From: Candidatus Didemnitutus sp.
GTDB taxonomy: Bacteria; Verrucomicrobiota; Verrucomicrobiia; Opitutales; Opitutaceae
Direction: 5' to 3'
Length of the DNA stretch: 64,000 nucleotides
Assembly (NCBI GenBank): GCA_019634575.1
Contig: JAHCAY010000002.1
Location: 124,001-188,000, forward strand
The notes beneath the pieces are model-generated. The model did not search any database. It had not been told where the DNA came from and saw nothing but the letters and a program-made list of their open reading frames with translations. The translations under genes and the position numbers were made by a program. Positions 25,123 to 33,721 of this stretch are shown one piece after another. The stretch's first letter is position 1. Each line of letters opens with the position of its first letter.

Positions 25123-26475
25123 TCAGGCGGTTACCTTCTTTTCCGTCAGCGGCATCATCACGCCGCGCCGGAAGAGCGTCACCTGTCCGGTGCTCGACGA
25201 CACCACGACCGAGATGCAGTCCGCCGCGACCGAGATCGCCGCCGCCGCCGCGTGGCGCGAACCGAGGCCGCTCGGCAGCGAGTGGTTGAAATCGGCGGCC
25301 TGGAGGAGCGATCCAGCCGTCTCCACGACGCCGTCGCCGCGGATGATGAACGCGCCGTCGACCGATGAGAACTCCTTGATGGTCTCGTCCATGAACGGGT
25401 TGAGAATGTTTCGGTCCTCCTCGCGGTAGCCGTAAAACGGATTCAACACGAGCGGCTTCGAGGCCTTCTCGACCTTTGCGCTGTCGCCGACGACGAAGAG
25501 GCAGCCGACCGGGCGGCCTTCACGGCCTTCGACGGCGAGCTCGGTGGCGACGCCGATCACGCGTTCGAGCACCTCGGGCTTCACGTCTTCGGGCAACAGG
25601 TCTGCGTGGCCGGAGAGTAGCGTCTGGAATTCCTTCTCCACGTCCACGACCACGACCGTGTCGAACTGATTCGAGCCTGCCATACCGCCGACGCAGCAGA
25701 GGCGGTCGGAAAACGTGATCGTGCCGCGCGTCAGACCGACGAGCACGGCGCTGCGCAGTTGCGCGAGCCGCTGGTTGGAGAATGAGCGGACCTGGATCGT
25801 CTCGTTGTAGCGCGCGGGGTGGTCCTCGCCATCGACGAGGTTGCGCGTGACGAGGTAAGTCTTCAGCGCGCTGCCCCACTTCGGCGTCTCGAAGCTGCCG
25901 GTGAAGGTGTCGCCGAAAACCATGAGCGCCTTGCAACCGGTGCTGCGCGCGATCTTTTCCGCCTCCTTCAGCACGATGTGGCTGACGCGATTCGCGGACG
26001 TCTGAACGCGCTTTTCCGAGATACCGCCGAAACCCGCGAAGAGTCGCTCGTAGACTGTGTCGAGGTCCGGCGCGTGGACGAGGCTGTCGACGAAATCCTG
26101 CTCCTTCAGCAACCGCGCCAGCGACGCGAGCACTTGCAGGTAATCGCGCGCGCGCTCGTCGGCGATGAGCATGATCACGAGTCGCACCGGCTCGCTCTCG
26201 ATGGCCCCGTCGTAGCGGATGCCGTAATGACTGCGACCGATCGCGATGACGTAGCGGCGGCCCATCTTCGCGCGCACGTGCGGGAGCGCGACGCCGAGAC
26301 CGAGGTAGGTCGTCATCGTGTTCTCGCGGCGCAACAGGCCTTTCAGCAGCGCGCCCTTGTCGAGATCCGGAAAGCGGTCGACCGTGAGATTGAGCAACTC
26401 CTCCAGCGCGCCTTCCATGTCGGCGCTGGCCAAGTCGACGACGCGACTGCGGGTGATGTATTTGTCTAGCCGCAT
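25123..26475 (-). CDS. PTS EIIA domain fused to a diadenylate cyclase-like (DAC/DisA_N) domain
   Basis: A 450-residue fusion. Residues 1-150 are a PTS EIIA-Ntr-like domain with a candidate phosphorylated His66 in VALPHVRAKM. Residues 160-285 form an alpha/beta domain (HIVLKEAEKIARSTGCKALMVFGDT) recalling the middle part of archaeal DacZ. Residues 300-450 look like a DAC/DisA_N domain: REGRPVGCLFVVGDSAKV, DGA at 373-375, and GSRHAAAAA at 405-413, where the canonical RHR reads RHA. If active it would make c-di-AMP from ATP under control of phosphotransfer; this is inference. Start ATG at 26475. Downstream of nuoA on the same strand, separated by a repeat. Confidence 0.85.
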   Translation of the reverse strand: MRLDKYITRSRVVDLASADMEGALEELLNLTVDRFPDLDKGALLKGLLRRENTMTTYLGLGVALPHVRAKMGRRYVIAIGRSHYGIRYDGAIESEPVRLVIMLIADERARDYLQVLASLARLLKEQDFVDSLVHAPDLDTVYERLFAGFGGISEKRVQTSANRVSHIVLKEAEKIARSTGCKALMVFGDTFTGSFETPKWGSALKTYLVTRNLVDGEDHPARYNETIQVRSFSNQRLAQLRSAVLVGLTRGTITFSDRLCCVGGMAGSNQFDTVVVVDVEKEFQTLLSGHADLLPEDVKPEVLERVIGVATELAVEGREGRPVGCLFVVGDSAKVEKASKPLVLNPFYGYREEDRNILNPFMDETIKEFSSVDGAFIIRGDGVVETAGSLLQAADFNHSLPSGLGSRHAAAAAISVAADCISVVVSSSTGQVTLFRRGVMMPLTEKKVTA

Positions 26476-26485
26476 GAGCTGCTAC

Positions 26486-26568
26486 AGTTGAGAGCTGAGA
26501 GTTGAGGATTGAGAGACAGGTTCCGTGACGATGCAGCTGAGCGGACTCTCAACTCTCAGCTCTCAACT
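26486..26568. repeat. Inverted GTTGAGAG simple repeat
   Basis: A 20-bp arm at 26486-26505 (AGTTGAGAGCTGAGAGTTGA) is perfectly complementary to 26549-26568. It lies between nuoA and the EIIA-DAC gene. A related unit is embedded in proA. Confidence 0.75.
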
Positions 26569-26579
26569 CCGAACCCGAC

Positions 26580-26954
26580 TTATTTCTCCCACTCGAGCGC
26601 GCCCTTGCGCACTTCGTAGAAAAGGCCGAGCACGAGCACGCCGAGGAAGAACAGCATCGGCGCGAGGATCGCGATGTGGTTGGCGAGGAAATCGCGGTAG
26701 ACGAACGACCACGGGATGAGGAACACCACCTCGATGTCGAAGAGGATGAAGAGCATCGCGGTGACGTAGAACTTCACCGAGAAACGCGTGTGCGTGCTGC
26801 CCTCGGAGCGGATGCCGCACTCGTAGGCGCTGTCCTTGATCGCGTTCTTCTTGAACCGCTGGCCGAACAGATGGCTGGCGGCCACGACACCGCCGGTGAT
26901 GACGGCGGCGAGCGTCACTTGGACGAGGATCGGCAGGTAAGCGGCGGAAGACAT
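26580..26954 (-). CDS. nuoA: NADH-quinone oxidoreductase subunit A (NuoA/NdhC)
   Basis: A 124-residue membrane subunit of complex I at the hinge between the peripheral and membrane arms. Three membrane helices are visible (about residues 7-28, 65-88, 93-115). The family motifs are YECGIRSEGS in the first loop and LFDIEVVFLIPWSF in helix 2. ATG at 26954. The gene is orphaned: the next gene downstream is EIIA-DAC, not nuoB, and no other nuo gene is in the window. Length and motifs are intact, so it is likely functional with the rest of complex I encoded elsewhere. Confidence 0.94.
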   Translation of the reverse strand: MSSAAYLPILVQVTLAAVITGGVVAASHLFGQRFKKNAIKDSAYECGIRSEGSTHTRFSVKFYVTAMLFILFDIEVVFLIPWSFVYRDFLANHIAILAPMLFFLGVLVLGLFYEVRKGALEWEK

Positions 26955-27117
26955 CGGCGCGCTAGCGTTGTCGCGCGCGCGCCGGGTTCAAGGGGAAACT
27001 CCCATCCGGACACACTTCGCACGCGACCGTAGCCGCACTGCGTCCGACCATTAATTGTTTTGAACCGGAGCGCGCCGCGGCTGTCATCACGGGAGCGGGC
27101 CGCTCCTCTCCCACCCC

Positions 27118-27573
27118 ATGAAAATCGCCCTGACTGCGGTTGCCCTGTTCGCAACCGCCGCGTCAACGGAAGCGCGCTACTTCACCGATCCGACCAAGGA
27201 TCACCAGATTCTGGACCCGATCATGGCGCCGGATCTGCGTCTGCGCCTGCCGGACGGACGGCTGAGGCCCGATCTCTCGACCGGTGCCGCAGAACGCGAG
27301 CCGATGACGATCGAAGCACCGGCGCTGCGGACGCCGCGGCGACCCGGCCCGCGGCCGTGGAATCTGCCCGATCCGAAACCGATCACACCGCAGGGCGACG
27401 GCGAGTTTCCCGCGATGCACATCGCGCCGAAGCCGGACATCCTGCGCCTCGCGCCGATGCCGATCGCGAAGGGAGTTTTCGTGCCGCCGCGCATGCCGAT
27501 GGTGACGCCCGACCCCGCGGTCGACTACAAGTTGCACGTCCTGCAGTTGCCCGCGGAAATCCCCACCAAGTAG
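27118..27573 (+). CDS. Putative secreted proline-rich protein
   Basis: A 151-residue frame starting with a plausible signal peptide (MKIALTAVALFATAASTEA). The rest is Pro- and Arg-rich with little predicted order (RTPRRPGPRPWNLPDPKPIT, VPPRMPMVTPD). It has no recognised domain. Codon use resembles neighbours and the signal peptide argues for a real gene, but an antisense frame of similar length exists and there is no family support. It converges with the DUF362-like gene. Confidence 0.45.
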   Translation: MKIALTAVALFATAASTEARYFTDPTKDHQILDPIMAPDLRLRLPDGRLRPDLSTGAAEREPMTIEAPALRTPRRPGPRPWNLPDPKPITPQGDGEFPAMHIAPKPDILRLAPMPIAKGVFVPPRMPMVTPDPAVDYKLHVLQLPAEIPTK

Positions 27574-27608
27574 CGGCACCGCGCGCGGTTCGCTTTATCG
27601 ACCGCGCC

Positions 27609-28703
27609 TTACTGGCCGAGCGGGCGGATGATCTCGCCGTCGATCTTGCGATGGCCGACGCCGAGCTGGACGGCGAAGTCGAGCATGCGCGTCTGGTCCT
27701 CATCGATCGGCGGGAAGCCCGTGCGTTTGCGCGCGGCGTTCATCTTGTCGAGCATCAGCGAGTCGAGCAGCACCGGGTCGGCGCTGGCCCAGAGCTTCGG
27801 CTCCGAGAGCGTGTAGAGGGAATTGAAATACGGGCCGCCGATGAACTGGTAGAGCTGCAGGCTCACGAGCGTGAGCGCCCAGCCTTCGCGGAGTTCGGGA
27901 ATCGCCGCCATCTCGGCCACGGCCGCCGGCGCGGTCGCGGGGCTCTTGAAGAAGCGGAAGGTATTCGACGCGTTCCACAGCGTCGCGTTCACCAGCGCGC
28001 CGTTCACGCCGAGCACGGGATGGTCGGTATAGACCGGCAGGTTGATCCAGAAATCCGCGTCAAGGAACAGCGGCGTGGCGAGGAAGCTCTTGCGGTCCTC
28101 TTCGAGCGTGGAGGAATTCTTGCCGCCGGCCGCCTGCTCAACCGCGCGGTCGTTGGTCACCGGATCAAAGCGCGCCGGGAGCGGGCTGTCGTAGAACCAG
28201 GCCGGATCGTAGAACTTGCCGGATTCGAGCACGAACACCTGATGCCCCGGGAACGGCGAGACGCCAGTCGCGAACGACGGCAGGAAACCGGTCAGGCGCA
28301 GGCGCAGCGGATTGAGTCCGACGAGGAAGATGTTTTCGCGCTGATAGCCGCGCTTCTCGAGCGACTCGATCACGGCGCGCACGAGCGGAAACGGCGTCGC
28401 GAGGCCCGGGCCGGAGTCGGCGTAGATCTTCAGGCCGACCTTCTTCTTTTTGCCCGGATGGATCGGCTGGCCGTTCGTCTGCTCGATCTTTTGCAGCACC
28501 TGTTCCACCGCATAGCGATAAGCGGCCTCGCTGAAATCCGGCAACTTCGCCTCCCACACGGGCACTTCGGGCGCGCCGGTTGGTTTCGCCGGATTGGCGG
28601 CGGGCGCGGACGCCGGCTCGGATTTCTGGGCGTGCGCGACGACGCCGACGAGAGCGAAGGAGAGCGAGAGCAGCCGGAGGCCGCGAACGGAGAAAAAGGT
28701 CAT
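27609..28703 (-). CDS. Exported protein resembling the DUF362 family
   Basis: A 364-residue exported protein (signal peptide in the first 25 residues: TFFSVRGLRLLSLSFALVGVVAHA). The segments KKVGLKIYADSGPGLATPFPLVRAVIESL, INLPVYTDHPVLGVNGALVNATL and ASADPVLLDSLMLDKMNAARK match the general layout of DUF362 proteins. Unlike some relatives it has no visible ferredoxin-type CxxCxxC motif, so it carries no obvious Fe-S cluster. The function is unknown. I chose ATG at 28703 to place the signal peptide at the start; a longer frame reaches 28880. It is divergent from dnaG. Confidence 0.65.
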   Translation of the reverse strand: MTFFSVRGLRLLSLSFALVGVVAHAQKSEPASAPAANPAKPTGAPEVPVWEAKLPDFSEAAYRYAVEQVLQKIEQTNGQPIHPGKKKKVGLKIYADSGPGLATPFPLVRAVIESLEKRGYQRENIFLVGLNPLRLRLTGFLPSFATGVSPFPGHQVFVLESGKFYDPAWFYDSPLPARFDPVTNDRAVEQAAGGKNSSTLEEDRKSFLATPLFLDADFWINLPVYTDHPVLGVNGALVNATLWNASNTFRFFKSPATAPAAVAEMAAIPELREGWALTLVSLQLYQFIGGPYFNSLYTLSEPKLWASADPVLLDSLMLDKMNAARKRTGFPPIDEDQTRMLDFAVQLGVGHRKIDGEIIRPLGQ

Positions 28704-28927
28704 GAAGTATGTGTGAGACGGTGGGCCACACCGTCCCCGTTGCAAGGGCGGCGCACGTTGACAGACCGCCCCGGCGCGGAAAAGTTTAATCTCTGTCGCA
28801 ATACCTCGCGGGCGCCGCCGGCCCCGGTGGGACGAAAGCCGCCCGGCGCGGGACCGTTCCTCGCCCGCCGACCGCCGCAAGATTTTCCTCGGCGCGTGTC
28901 GCCGTGCGGGTCTAGTGCTTTCCCCGC

Positions 28928-30808
28928 GTGCCCGTCATTAAAGCCAGCAGCCTGCGCGACTTGAAGCTCCGCGTGAACATCCACGATGTCGTGGCACGCA
29001 CGGTGGCGTTGAAGAAGGCGGGCGGCAACCGCTTCAAGGGCCTCTGCCCTTTCCACTCGGAAAAGACGCCGTCGTTCCACGTCACGACCGACAAGGGTTT
29101 CTACAAGTGCTTCGGCTGCGGCAAGGCGGGCGACATCCTGTCGTTCGTGATGGAGACGGAGGGCCTACAGTTCACCGAGGCCGCCGAGACGCTCGCGAAA
29201 CGCTTCGGCGTCGAACTCGAATACGAGGCCGGCAGCGGCGGACCGACGCGCGAGGAGCGCTCGCTGCGCCAGGAAATTTTCGACCTGCACGACGTCGCCG
29301 CGGATTTTTATCGGCAGGCGTTCCTCGCGAACAACGCGCACGGCGTTTGGATCCGCGACTACTGGACGAAGAACCGGAAATTCACGCCGGAGCTCGCCGA
29401 CGAATTCAAGATCGGCTTCGCGCCCGTCGAGGATCGCGCGCTCGCCGAGGCGTTGATCAAACGCCGCTTCTCCGACGACTCGCTGCGCCAGTGCGGCCTG
29501 TTCTTCGTGCGCGACGGCATGCCGGTGACCTCGGCGACGATGCGGCCGCGCTTCCGCGGACGGTTGATGATTCCAATCCGCGATCATCAAGGCCGCGTCG
29601 TCGCGTTCACCGCGCGACAGCTCGAACTCACGCCGACGGACGACGCCTCGCACGAGGCGAAATACGTCAACTCGCCCGAGACGCTGATCTTCACGAAGAG
29701 CAACCTGCTGTTTAACCTCGATCGCGCGCGCACCGCCGTCGGCGACGGCCATCCGTTCGTGATGGTCGAAGGCCAGCTCGACGCGATGCGCTGTTGGAGC
29801 GTCGGCCTGAAGACCGCCGTCGCGCCGCAAGGCACCTCGATCACCGACGGCCAGTTGCTGCTGATGCGCCGTTACCACTCGCAGGTGGAGTGCTTCTTCG
29901 ACAGCGACTCCGCGGGCCAGAAAGCCGCGCTGCGTTTCCTGCCGCTCGCGCTCAAGGCCGGACTCGAAGCGCGCTTCCTGATGCTCGCCGGCGCGTCGAA
30001 GCTCGATCCGGATCTGCTCTTCCTCGAGCGCGGCCTCGCGGCTTACGAGGAAGTGCGGAAAAATTCCCTCGGTGCCATGGAGTTCGCCGTGCGCTCGCTG
30101 CTGCCGAACGTCGGCGCCGCCGGCGCGGAGCAAAAGGCGCGCGTCGCGCAGGAACTGTTCGCGATCATCGCGCAGGCCGAGAGCGAGGTCGCGCGTGCGG
30201 GCTTCGTGTCCGAGGTCGCGCAGCTGCTGCGCCTGCCCACCGCCGCGCTCGAGCGCGACCTCCGTGCGTTCGTCGCCCGCCAAGCCGGCCAGGCGCGCTA
30301 CGCCGCTCCCGCCGCGCAAAATGGCAACGGCGACGCTGCGAAACCTGCCTCGCCCGATTCAGCTGCCAAGCCCACCGAGGAGCACCTGCTCTACCTTTGC
30401 CTGCACCACGAACCGCTCCTGCTCGGCCTCTCGCAACAGCTGCCGCACGACTGGATCGACACCGAAACGCTCGCCGGCCGTCTCCTCGACCGCATCCTCG
30501 CCGAAGCCCAGCACAACGGCTGGCCCGGACGCGAGGCGCTCGACCAACTCCTTGAGACAGAAGAGGAAAAAGCACTCGCCGCCACCCTGCTCTTCGAGGG
30601 TCCGGGCGACGAGGACCTCGTCAAATTCGCCAACGAGGGCCTGCGCGCGCTCCACCGCCGTTTCCTCGAGCCGCGGCTGAGGCAAATAGAACTTGAAATA
30701 GCCTCTCAGGGCACAAATGGTGACGCGCACTTATTTTCACTCTTGAAGCAACGCGCAGATATCATCCGACAGCTCCAAAATCCGCCGAAGCTCATTCTCG
30801 CTTCCTGA
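28928..30808 (+). CDS. dnaG: DNA primase
   Basis: Synthesises RNA primers at the replication fork. The 626-residue protein has an N-terminal CHC2 zinc finger (CPFH near residue 39 and CFGC near 60), the primase core, a TOPRIM domain with VMVEGQLDAMRCW (about 276-290) and FFDSDSAGQKAAL, and a C-terminal DnaB-interacting helical part of about 170 residues. The start is GTG at 28928 (MPVIKASSLRDLKLRVNIHDVV), fixed by the zinc-finger distance. It is followed by rpoD after 66 bp, the core of the macromolecular synthesis operon; rpsU is not here. Confidence 0.97.
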   Translation: MPVIKASSLRDLKLRVNIHDVVARTVALKKAGGNRFKGLCPFHSEKTPSFHVTTDKGFYKCFGCGKAGDILSFVMETEGLQFTEAAETLAKRFGVELEYEAGSGGPTREERSLRQEIFDLHDVAADFYRQAFLANNAHGVWIRDYWTKNRKFTPELADEFKIGFAPVEDRALAEALIKRRFSDDSLRQCGLFFVRDGMPVTSATMRPRFRGRLMIPIRDHQGRVVAFTARQLELTPTDDASHEAKYVNSPETLIFTKSNLLFNLDRARTAVGDGHPFVMVEGQLDAMRCWSVGLKTAVAPQGTSITDGQLLLMRRYHSQVECFFDSDSAGQKAALRFLPLALKAGLEARFLMLAGASKLDPDLLFLERGLAAYEEVRKNSLGAMEFAVRSLLPNVGAAGAEQKARVAQELFAIIAQAESEVARAGFVSEVAQLLRLPTAALERDLRAFVARQAGQARYAAPAAQNGNGDAAKPASPDSAAKPTEEHLLYLCLHHEPLLLGLSQQLPHDWIDTETLAGRLLDRILAEAQHNGWPGREALDQLLETEEEKALAATLLFEGPGDEDLVKFANEGLRALHRRFLEPRLRQIELEIASQGTNGDAHLFSLLKQRADIIRQLQNPPKLILAS

Positions 30809-30874
30809 CGCTGTCCGCCGCGCCCCAACTGCTTCGCTGTCACGTCGTTTAGACCAAGCCCTTTCCTTTCGCCC

Positions 30875-32914
30875 ATGTCGCGCAAAACCAAGCACGAACC
30901 CGCCGCCAAGCCTTCCACCAAAGCCAAAGAAGCGTCCGCCAAGCCGACCGCGCACGGCCACGAGCCGAAGCCCGCGCACGCTCCCGCGAAGGCCGCGCCG
31001 GAAAAGCATCCGGCCGAGAAGCACGCGGAAAAACACGCCGAGAAGCCGCACGCCGAACCCGTGAAGCCGGCCAGCGCGCAACTCGCCGAAGTCGCCGACG
31101 CCGCGAAGGAGTTCAAGGAGAAGGCGCTCGAGAATCTCTCCGGAGACCTCAACGACAAGATCCGCTACCTCATCCGCCTCTCGAAGGAGCAGGGCTACCT
31201 CACCTACGCTGACATCAACGAGGCGCTGCCCGAGTCCGTCGACAATCCCGAGGACATCGAGAACGTCATCTCCGTCCTCCAAAACCTCGAGATCGACATC
31301 CTCGATCCACAGGAAGTCGAAGGCTACAAGGCGCGTCAGGAAGAGGCCGAAGAGGAAGAGTCCCGCACGTCGAACAACGACATCCTCGACGACCCGGTGC
31401 GCATGTATCTCAAGCAGATGGGCCAGGTCCCGCTGCTGACACGCGAGCAGGAAGTCGAAATTTCCAAGCGCATCGAGACCGCCGAGATGAACGCGCAAGC
31501 CGCGCTCTTCGCCATCGGACCCGTCGGCAAATACCTCGCCGACCTCGGCGAGAAACTCCTCCAGCGCGCCGAGCGCTTCGACCGCCTCGTCATCGACAAG
31601 AAGATCGAGAGCCGCGACGCCTACTTCAAGGGCCTCGAAAAACTCGTCCAGTCCACGCGCGAGAATGACGCCGCCGCCACGGAGGCTTGGGCTGACGCCC
31701 AGAAAGCACGCGACGAGAAGTCCCGCAAGAACGCGATGGTCCGCTTCAAGAAGCGCGACAACGTGCTCAAGCAGAACTACGTCAAATTCTACTTCAAGCT
31801 GAAGGTCTTCGAGGACTTCCTCATCGAGTTCGCGCCGAAGATCGAGGAGATCGAGAAGTGCAACAACGACCTCGCGCGCGCCAAGCACCCGAAGTCCAAG
31901 AAGGACGCCTCGATCGACGTGAAGGCCGTCAACGCCCGCCTGCGCGAACTCGAGTTCGAATTGCGCGTCACGCCGACGGCGCTGATGGAAACGCTCAAGA
32001 CCGGCCGCAAGCACATCCGCGAAGCGCACCAGGCGAAGACCGAAATGGTCGAGGCCAACCTTCGCCTCGTCATCTCCATCGCGAAGAAATACACGAACCG
32101 CGGCCTCTCCTTCCTCGACCTGATCCAGGAAGGCAACATGGGCCTCATGAAGGCGGTCGAGAAATTCGAATACCGCCGCGGCTACAAGTTCTCCACCTAC
32201 GCCACGTGGTGGATTCGCCAGGCCATCACCCGCTCCATCGCCGACCAGGCGCGCACCATCCGCATCCCGGTCCACATGATCGAGACGCTGAACAAGGTGA
32301 TGCAGGTCCAGAAGCAGCTCCTCCAGGAATTCGGCCACGAGCCGACGCCCGAGGAAGTCGCCGAGGAAATGAACCTGCCCGTCGAGCGCGTGCAGCAGAT
32401 CATGAAGATGGCGCAGCAGCCCATCTCGCTCCAATCGCCCGTCGGCGACGGCGACGACACCAGCTTCGGCGACTTCATCGAGGACAAGTCCGCGGAAAAT
32501 CCCTACGACATGACCGCCTTCTCGCTCCTGCGTGAGAAGATCATGGACGTCCTCGACTCGCTCACCGAGCGCGAGCGCCGCGTGCTCACGCTGCGCTTCG
32601 GCCTCGTCGACGGCTACAGCCGCACGCTTGAGGAAGTCGGCAAGCAATTCAAAGTCACCCGCGAGCGTATCCGCCAAATCGAGGCCAAGGCCCTCCGCAA
32701 GATGCGCCACCCGACGCGCATTCGCCAGCTGCACGGCTTCTTCGACGCCGAGCAGATCGACAATCCGCAGAACCTCCTCAAGAAGCCGCCGGCGATCCCG
32801 CCGCAGTTCATCAAGCAGGGCGGCCCCGGCGGCGCCGGCAATCCCTTCGCCCGGCCGATGCCGTCGGCCCTCCCGCCGTTCCTCGGCGGCTTCCCGCCGC
32901 CCTCTTCGCACTAA
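30875..32914 (+). CDS. rpoD: RNA polymerase primary sigma factor RpoD (sigma-70) with N- and C-terminal extensions
   Basis: Primary sigma factor. Residues 1-75 are a Lys/Ala/Pro/His-rich low-complexity tail (KHAEKHAEKPHAEPVKP). Region 1.1-like sequence follows (LSKEQGYLTYADINEALPES, about 105-130), then region 1.2 (DPVRMYLKQMGQVPLLTREQE), region 2 from about residue 395 (RLVISIAKKYTNRGLSFLDL, KFSTYATWWIRQAITRSIAD), region 3 and region 4 from about 562 (ERRVLTLRFGLVDGYSRTLEE). Region 4 ends near 622. A Pro/Gly-rich tail of about 55 residues then follows (PPAIPPQFIKQGGPGGAGNP), which is not normal for sigma-70. ATG at 30875. Operon partner of dnaG. Confidence 0.96.
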   Translation: MSRKTKHEPAAKPSTKAKEASAKPTAHGHEPKPAHAPAKAAPEKHPAEKHAEKHAEKPHAEPVKPASAQLAEVADAAKEFKEKALENLSGDLNDKIRYLIRLSKEQGYLTYADINEALPESVDNPEDIENVISVLQNLEIDILDPQEVEGYKARQEEAEEEESRTSNNDILDDPVRMYLKQMGQVPLLTREQEVEISKRIETAEMNAQAALFAIGPVGKYLADLGEKLLQRAERFDRLVIDKKIESRDAYFKGLEKLVQSTRENDAAATEAWADAQKARDEKSRKNAMVRFKKRDNVLKQNYVKFYFKLKVFEDFLIEFAPKIEEIEKCNNDLARAKHPKSKKDASIDVKAVNARLRELEFELRVTPTALMETLKTGRKHIREAHQAKTEMVEANLRLVISIAKKYTNRGLSFLDLIQEGNMGLMKAVEKFEYRRGYKFSTYATWWIRQAITRSIADQARTIRIPVHMIETLNKVMQVQKQLLQEFGHEPTPEEVAEEMNLPVERVQQIMKMAQQPISLQSPVGDGDDTSFGDFIEDKSAENPYDMTAFSLLREKIMDVLDSLTERERRVLTLRFGLVDGYSRTLEEVGKQFKVTRERIRQIEAKALRKMRHPTRIRQLHGFFDAEQIDNPQNLLKKPPAIPPQFIKQGGPGGAGNPFARPMPSALPPFLGGFPPPSSH

Positions 32915-32968
32915 ACGCGCAGGTTTGCGCCTTTACTCACTCTCTCTCCAAAGTAGCCTCCGCTCACC

Positions 32969-33196
32969 ATGTCCCACGTCACTCTCCCTCTCGCCGGCCT
33001 CTTCGGCCTCGGCGGTCCCGAGCTGATTCTCATCCTCGTGATCCTGCTGCTGCTCTTCGGCGGCTCCAAGCTCCCGCAGCTCGCCAAGGGCCTCGGCCAG
33101 TCCGTGAAGGAATTCAAGAAAGCATCGAAGGAGGCCGACGAAGAGGACGACAAGAAGCCTGCGGCGAAGACCGAGACCAAGCCGGGCAACAACTGA
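32969..33196 (+). CDS. tatA: Sec-independent protein translocase TatA/TatE
   Basis: A 75-residue Tat pore subunit. It has one N-terminal membrane helix (GPELILILVILLLLFGG), the conserved FG hinge, the amphipathic helix KLPQLAKGLGQSVKEFKKA and a charged tail. ATG at 32969. It follows rpoD after 54 bp and precedes a terminator. TatB would be longer; the length favours TatA/E. tatC is not in the window. Confidence 0.93.
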   Translation: MSHVTLPLAGLFGLGGPELILILVILLLLFGGSKLPQLAKGLGQSVKEFKKASKEADEEDDKKPAAKTETKPGNN

Positions 33197-33220
33197 GCCC
33201 GCCCATCGCTCTCCATTCCG

Positions 33221-33246
33221 AAGCGCGCCACCCGGCGCGCTTTTTT
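33221..33246 (+). terminator. Rho-independent terminator after tatA
   Basis: AAGCGCGCC, loop ACCC, GGCGCGCTT followed by T residues. It lies 25 bp after the tatA stop and closes the dnaG-rpoD-tatA run. Confidence 0.85.
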
Positions 33247-33300
33247 GTTGGCCGCGAACGCCGCACCCGGCGCGGTCTGATTCGTCCCGCGATCACCGCC

Positions 33301-33627
33301 TCATGTCGCTCCGACTTTCCGCGCCGAGACACTGCCATCTGTTTCCCTCGAGATTTGCACCCCTGCCTGCTCGAGCAACGCCTGCTCGATGCGACGCAAC
33401 GCGCCGGCCTTGGACTCGTTCTTCAGACTCAAGTTGATCCCCGCTTTGATCGCCTTCACCTCCGCCGAAGCCGCGATCGGCTGGCCCGAGATCCGCGCAT
33501 GGACCATAAGCAGATCCGTGACCGGCGCGTTGAAGAACCTCCCGCTGATCCCGTTTTCGTCGGGACCGCCCGCAAAGACGCCCGCCATGAGGAGGAGATA
33601 AATCAGGCTGACCTTGAGCGCATTCAT
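33301..33627 (-). CDS. Small exported protein with a secretin N0/STN-like domain
   Basis: A 108-residue exported protein (hydrophobic segment KVSLIYLLLMAGVFA). The mature part, GISGRFFNAPVTDLLMVHARIS, GQPIAASAEVKAIKAGINLS and LRRIEQALLEQAGVQISRET, follows the beta-alpha-beta rhythm of the secretin N0/STN domain seen in type II secretins and TonB receptors (FxNAPVxDLL.., alpha, LxxALxxxGVxI). No barrel follows, so it is a stand-alone domain. ATG at 33627. Upstream of it on the same strand lies the transglutaminase-TPR gene only if reading rightward; this gene is transcribed after it on the minus strand. Confidence 0.6.
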   Translation of the reverse strand: MNALKVSLIYLLLMAGVFAGGPDENGISGRFFNAPVTDLLMVHARISGQPIAASAEVKAIKAGINLSLKNESKAGALRRIEQALLEQAGVQISRETDGSVSARKVGAT

Positions 33628-33721
33628 CGCCGGATCGTTTCGGTTGAAGGGGTCGACGAGGCACACAGTGAACCATTAAGAACCTCCCGGCAACCCCGCG
33701 GCGGGCGAGCCGTGCAAAGCT

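Noticed and set aside
27163..27579. Minus-strand alternative to the secreted Pro-rich protein
   Set aside because: It has no signal peptide or motif; the plus-strand frame has a plausible signal peptide and is the better, though still uncertain, choice.
28758..28790. Promoter for dnaG (TTGACA ... TTTAAT)
   Set aside because: The spacing is 21 bp, too long for a sigma-70 promoter, and no better -10 is in place.
30737..32911. 724-codon open frame on the minus strand
   Set aside because: Antisense to rpoD, Leu/Val/Asp/Glu-rich mirror frame without any motif.
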